From assembly GCA_023412765.1 (NCBI GenBank), contig JAEZBX010000301.1, forward strand, positions 1 to 7,998: a stretch of 7,998 nt of DNA. Reading direction: 5' to 3'. The position numbers and the translations under genes are program-made. Positions 5,159 through 7,998 of the stretch are shown piece by piece. Under the pieces are notes generated by a model. It was not told the origin of the DNA. It saw nothing but the letters and a program-made list of their open reading frames with translations, and searched no databases. Source of the stretch: Bacteroidota bacterium (lineage in GTDB: Bacteria; Bacteroidota; Bacteroidia; Cytophagales; Cyclobacteriaceae). Numbering within the stretch: the stretch's first letter is position 1; every line of letters begins with the position of its first letter.

Positions 5159-5943
5159 TAGAAGAACCCTTCACTCTCCTTCGCCGCTTCCGAGGAAATC
5201 TTGTCGGCATGTTCCTTACCTAAATATCGATCGATCAGCCCATGGCCCAGGTAAATCAACGGCGTCAACGCGATGGCAACCAAAAACTTGTAGATGTAGT
5301 TGGTAATTCCAATTGCAATAATTTGATTATTTGTGAAGACGCCATAAAAAGCTATGAACAATACCACGAAACTGTCAATGAACTGTGACACCAGTGTGGA
5401 TCCGGTAGCTCTAAGCCAAAGCATCTTGCTGCCGGTTACGCTTCGCAATCGTTGAAATACAAACACATCCACTAATTGTCCCAACAGGAAAGCGGCTAAC
5501 GATCCAATAATAATCCGTTGGCCCTGACCGAAAATCCTATTAAATGCATAGTCCATGTTAAAGGTATTGCCTGCCGGGTCTTTGCTATTCGTGTCAATCC
5601 AGAAGTCGGCGGGGGCAAGGTGCATGGAAACAAAGATCACAACAAATGCATAGGCAATTAGTAGCGCTGTGAAATAGCTGATTCGTTTAACGCCGGGCTT
5701 TCCAAAGTATTCATTTATCAGATCGGTCGTTATAAATACGAAGGGCCATATCACAGCGCCAGCCGTCAGGTTGAAATCCATCGTGAATCCGAGTATATTG
5801 AGATTTGCGGCGGGTAGGCCAAGCGTTGATTCTGCTGAAAAGATCTTAACGCCGATCATTTCAGCAAGCAACGCGTTAGTGATGAAAATACCGGCAAGAA
5901 TTATAAAGAGTATATTTCGTTTTTGCGCCAGGGTATTTTCCAT
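5158..5943 (-). CDS. yhhQ: Queuosine precursor transporter (YhhQ/VUT family)
   Basis: The protein has 261 residues from the ATG at 5943-5941; a TTG one codon earlier is less likely. It is a small polytopic inner-membrane protein with about six hydrophobic stretches (near residues 10-30, 48-75, 87-108, 145-165, 180-205 and 212-237). Recognisable family blocks are FVFITTDLINEYFGKPGVKR (68-87), FLLGQLVDVFVFQRLR and LRATGSTLVSQFIDSFVV. The family imports queuine or preQ precursors used to make queuosine in the tRNA wobble position; it was formerly annotated as VUT family or DUF165. The C-terminal tail (DKISSEAAKESEGFF) is charged and presumably cytoplasmic. The gene starts 16 nt after the rnz stop codon, so both are probably on one transcript, a pairing of two tRNA-related functions. 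No preQ1 riboswitch-like leader is possible in so short a gap. Hairpins at 5009-5055 lie downstream. Confidence 0.88.
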   Translation of the reverse strand: MENTLAQKRNILFIILAGIFITNALLAEMIGVKIFSAESTLGLPAANLNILGFTMDFNLTAGAVIWPFVFITTDLINEYFGKPGVKRISYFTALLIAYAFVVIFVSMHLAPADFWIDTNSKDPAGNTFNMDYAFNRIFGQGQRIIIGSLAAFLLGQLVDVFVFQRLRSVTGSKMLWLRATGSTLVSQFIDSFVVLFIAFYGVFTNNQIIAIGITNYIYKFLVAIALTPLIYLGHGLIDRYLGKEHADKISSEAAKESEGFF

Positions 5944-5959
5944 CAATCTAAAATAGAAA

Positions 5960-6877
5960 TTAATCCTGTATCAGAAATTCTTCACCTTCAATGGCCAGCG
6001 CCACGTTTGGAAACACCGCCTTTGCTTCTTCAAGAATGGGTGTTAAATCCCTGTAGCGCGCTGAGAAATGTCCCACAAGAAGTTTTTCAACCCCTGCTAA
6101 CTGCGCTATCATAGCTGCTTGTCTGGCTGTGCTATGTTTTGTGTCCCGCGCTTTTTCTTCTTCATCAGTCATGAAGGTCGCTTCATGATATAGCAGGTCG
6201 ACATTGCTGAGTTGACTTACGAGCCCTTCATCATAAACTGTATCTGAGCAATATGCATAGCTTCTCGACTTTCTGGGCGGCAACGTGAGCGCCTCATTAG
6301 CATAAAGTATTGCACCGGATTCGTCGGTTACATCACGGCCTTGTTTCAATCCTGCCAGTTGCTGGATCAGCAAACCCGGAGGGATTTTCGATTTATCGAT
6401 CCTTCTGGGTTTTACCTTTTCTCTGAAAAGAAACCCTGAGCATCTGATCTTGTGCGACAACGGGATGGTCTCAACAGTAATGGCATTATCATCATAAATG
6501 ATTTCCCTCTGTCCTTTTTCTAATAAATGAAAAATGATCTTGAAGCCTGGCGCGGAACGCGAGTACCGGAATTGCGTAGTTATGATTTCATCGAGTCCAC
6601 GGTGACTGTAAACGTGTAGGTCATTCACCCTTCGTTGCAGGTGCATCGTGAATATTAATCCCATTAACCCGAGATAATGATCGCCATGAAGATGACTGAT
6701 AAAGATGTGGTTTATACGGTGAAAATTGACCTGAAGTCGCATGAGCTGCATCTGTGTCGCTTCCCCGCAGTCGACAAGGAAATGTCGGCTCTGGATTTCC
6801 ACAAGCTGCGAGGCAGGATGTCGGCCGTAAGCGGGCATTGCACCGCTTGAGCCGAGAATGGTAACTTTAAAACTCAA
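5960..6877 (-). CDS. rnz: Ribonuclease Z (tRNA 3' processing endonuclease), TTG start
   Basis: The protein has 305 residues, the normal length of the short tRNase Z form. It cuts the 3' trailer of tRNA precursors, with two zinc ions in a metallo-beta-lactamase fold. The metal motif HLHGDH is at residues 62-67, and the other ligands appear to be His142 (SHKIRCSGF), Asp212 (CSDTVYD) and His270 (VGHFSARY). The basic exosite-like stretch KVKPRRIDKSKIPPGL is at 154-169 and KHSTARQAA at 247-255. The start is a TTG at 6877-6875. The frame closes with a TGA four codons upstream, and the family N-terminus (SFKVTILGSSGA) begins right after it, so no ATG start is possible. GAAGG lies six bases before the TTG. 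A terminator hairpin at 6902-6926 lies just upstream, and yhhQ follows after 16 nt. All catalytic residues look intact. Confidence 0.94.
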   Translation of the reverse strand: MSFKVTILGSSGAMPAYGRHPASQLVEIQSRHFLVDCGEATQMQLMRLQVNFHRINHIFISHLHGDHYLGLMGLIFTMHLQRRVNDLHVYSHRGLDEIITTQFRYSRSAPGFKIIFHLLEKGQREIIYDDNAITVETIPLSHKIRCSGFLFREKVKPRRIDKSKIPPGLLIQQLAGLKQGRDVTDESGAILYANEALTLPPRKSRSYAYCSDTVYDEGLVSQLSNVDLLYHEATFMTDEEEKARDTKHSTARQAAMIAQLAGVEKLLVGHFSARYRDLTPILEEAKAVFPNVALAIEGEEFLIQD

Positions 6878-6901
6878 CGCGAACCTTCATTTGGAATAAA
6901 A

Positions 6902-6926
6902 AACCAAAGCCTGGAAAGCTTTGGTT
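6902..6926 (-). terminator. Rho-independent terminator after the STAS gene, in the rnz leader
   Basis: On the minus strand AACCAAAGC and GCTTTGGTT form a perfect 9-bp stem around a 7-nt loop (6911-6917). The second arm runs into six consecutive T (complement of 6898-6903). It lies 24 nt beyond the STAS stop codon and about 24 nt before the rnz TTG start. That fits the end of the purC-STAS transcript, and if transcripts read through it would act as an attenuator for rnz. Confidence 0.8.
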
Positions 6927-6949
6927 CAATGCTTGACGGTTGATTTGAA

Positions 6950-7330
6950 TTAATTGCCGTCCGAATTTTTCAAATCTTTTTCAATCTCGTGCATAAAAAC
7001 TGCATCGATAGCTTCCTCAACTTTTGGAACGATGTTCAGGACACTATCGAGCTGCGATATTTTTATCAATTTCAATGTGTGTTCTGAAAGCGTGGTCAAA
7101 ATAAAAATCCCTCCGTCCTCCTGTACAATTCTGTTTCCTACCAGCAATGCACTCAAGCCTGATGAGTCAGTGTATTTAACTTCCGCCATGTCCAACACAA
7201 TATTCTTAACTCCTTCGGCGTGCAGGGTAATCAACTCTGATTTTAAGCCAGGTGCAACACTCGAATCCAGCTTATCCTCGTGGAGCCTCAACAAACTGTA
7301 CTTTTCCTGCTTATCAATAGTATACTTCAT
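6950..7330 (-). CDS. STAS-domain anti-sigma factor antagonist
   Basis: The protein has 126 residues from the ATG at 7330. It is a single STAS domain (about 1-112) of the SpoIIAA/RsbV class. The phosphorylation loop reads KYTDSSGLSALL, with Asp55-Ser56-Ser57-Gly58; by alignment with SpoIIAA Ser58 the regulated serine should be Ser56. Strand VKNIVLDMAEV (41-51) and the later GGIFILTTLSEHTLKLIKIS (73-92) fit the fold. In the family the unphosphorylated form binds an anti-sigma factor or kinase and frees its partner, and the phosphorylated form is inactive. No HATPase kinase, PP2C phosphatase or sigma factor gene is in the window, so its partners must be elsewhere. The gene begins 3 nt after the purC stop codon, which suggests translational coupling, and it ends before the terminator at 6902-6926. 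The last 14 residues are charged and lie outside the domain. Confidence 0.9.
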   Translation of the reverse strand: MKYTIDKQEKYSLLRLHEDKLDSSVAPGLKSELITLHAEGVKNIVLDMAEVKYTDSSGLSALLVGNRIVQEDGGIFILTTLSEHTLKLIKISQLDSVLNIVPKVEEAIDAVFMHEIEKDLKNSDGN

Positions 7331-7333
7331 AGG

Positions 7334-7998
7334 TTAGATTTTCTTGGTTTCCAAGTTAAAGGAATTTATCGAATTCAAGATGCTTTGTTCTATTCTTTGA
7401 TTCATCCGGCTGTAATCAATGGATGGAAGGGTTTCGCCGCGTACTTGCTGATAAAGTTCCTTGTAACGAGCTGATATAGAGGCGACAATGTCGTCTGTCA
7501 TATTTGGTATCTGCTGCCCTTCTTTTCCTTGGAATCCGTTCTCGATCAACCACTGGCGCACAAACTCCTTTGACAGCTGTTTTTGCGCTTCACCTTTTGA
7601 TTGTCTTTCCTCGTACCCGTCGGCGTAAAAATATCGCGACGAATCAGGGGTGTGTACCTCGTCGATCAGGTAAATTTTTCCGTCGTGCTTCCCAAATTCG
7701 TACTTAGTGTCTACAAGTATAAGATCGCGCTGGGCTGCGAGTTCGGAGCCCTTCTGGAACAGGCTAAGGGTATACTGTTCGAGTGTAGTATAATCCTCTT
7801 CGCGTACGATTCCCCGCCTCAAAATTTCGTCTCGTGAAATATCCTCATCATGACCAACGTGCGCCTTTGTGGTGGGTGTAATGATGGGAGAGGGGAGTTT
7901 GTCGTTTTCTTTTAATCCTTCCGGCAGGGGGACGCCGCACAACGAGCGTTTCCCAGCCTTGTATTCACGCCAGGCATGGCCAGCCAGGTAGCCTCGCA
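7334..7998 (-). CDS. purC: Phosphoribosylaminoimidazole-succinocarboxamide synthase, C-terminal part
   Basis: The frame is open to the window edge, so the N-terminus is missing; about 221 codons are present before the TAA at 7336-7334. A TTG near 7942 is internal: upstream codons read RGYLAGHAWREYKAG, which matches the family block preceding CGVPLPEGL. Further family blocks are PIITPTTKAHVGHDEDIS, RDLILVDTKYEFG (the SAICAR synthetase signature D-x-K-x-E-F-G) and IDEVHTPDSSRYF. The enzyme joins CAIR and aspartate with ATP to give SAICAR in cytosolic purine synthesis. The RGYLAGHAW form and long C-terminus resemble the roughly 300-residue type rather than the 240-residue E. coli type. It is the first gene of the purC-STAS pair. 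Confidence 0.94.
   Translation of the reverse strand, partial: RGYLAGHAWREYKAGKRSLCGVPLPEGLKENDKLPSPIITPTTKAHVGHDEDISRDEILRRGIVREEDYTTLEQYTLSLFQKGSELAAQRDLILVDTKYEFGKHDGKIYLIDEVHTPDSSRYFYADGYEERQSKGEAQKQLSKEFVRQWLIENGFQGKEGQQIPNMTDDIVASISARYKELYQQVRGETLPSIDYSRMNQRIEQSILNSINSFNLETKKI

Noticed and set aside
4950..5210. Minus-strand open frame of 86 codons across the hairpins
   Set aside because: It overlaps the yhhQ 3' end out of frame, includes the REP-like hairpins and has a composition unlike the real genes.
5944..5959. preQ1 riboswitch controlling the transporter
   Set aside because: Only 16 nt separate rnz from yhhQ, too short for the aptamer, and no such fold is apparent before rnz.
6867..6900. 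Frameshift hypothesis joining the ATG at 6890 to rnz
   Set aside because: The family N-terminus begins directly after the TTG at 6877 and a TGA closes the frame just upstream, so a TTG start explains the gene without any error.

Overview
The window looks like chromosome from a Bacteroidota bacterium, probably of the Cytophagales type. The support is a C-terminal type IX secretion (T9SS) sorting domain, a Lys/Ala-rich histone-H1-like protein, weak or absent Shine-Dalgarno sites before most genes, and moderate GC content. This placement is inference from gene content; there is no rRNA gene here to anchor it.

Layout from left to right. (1) Bases 3-1055 (+) hold the 3' part of a large secreted, Ig-like, T9SS-exported protein. 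It converges on a histone-H1-like gene (1136-1561, -), with a shared bidirectional terminator between them. (2) Bases 1562-2395 form an 0.8 kb gene-free region packed with repeats: several different short arrays that all have a 7-nt period, a nonamer box next to four of them, an 80-bp tandem duplication, and an 85-bp imperfect inverted repeat with a GC-rich core. (3) Bases 2396-4126 (-) encode a complete ABC exporter. (4) Bases 4424-4876 (-) encode a Y1/HUH transposase of the IS200/REP-associated (RAYT) kind, flanked by TGAA-loop hairpins in inverted orientation. (5) Bases 5158-7998 (-) form a housekeeping block transcribed right to left: purC (its start lies outside the window), a STAS anti-sigma-factor antagonist starting 3 nt after purC, a terminator hairpin, rnz (ribonuclease Z, TTG start), and 16 nt later a YhhQ-type queuosine-precursor transporter.

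Functional reading. purC and the STAS gene look translationally coupled. rnz and yhhQ form a second tight pair whose products both concern tRNA (3'-end maturation and supply of the queuine/preQ precursor). The transposase with its REP-like hairpins, together with the repeat-dense spacer, marks the accessory part of the window.

No clearly new multi-gene system is visible. The most interesting points are the RAYT/REP arrangement, the set of heptanucleotide arrays joined to a common GGCTCGA core, and the terminator, mini-ORF and TTG start stacked in front of rnz.
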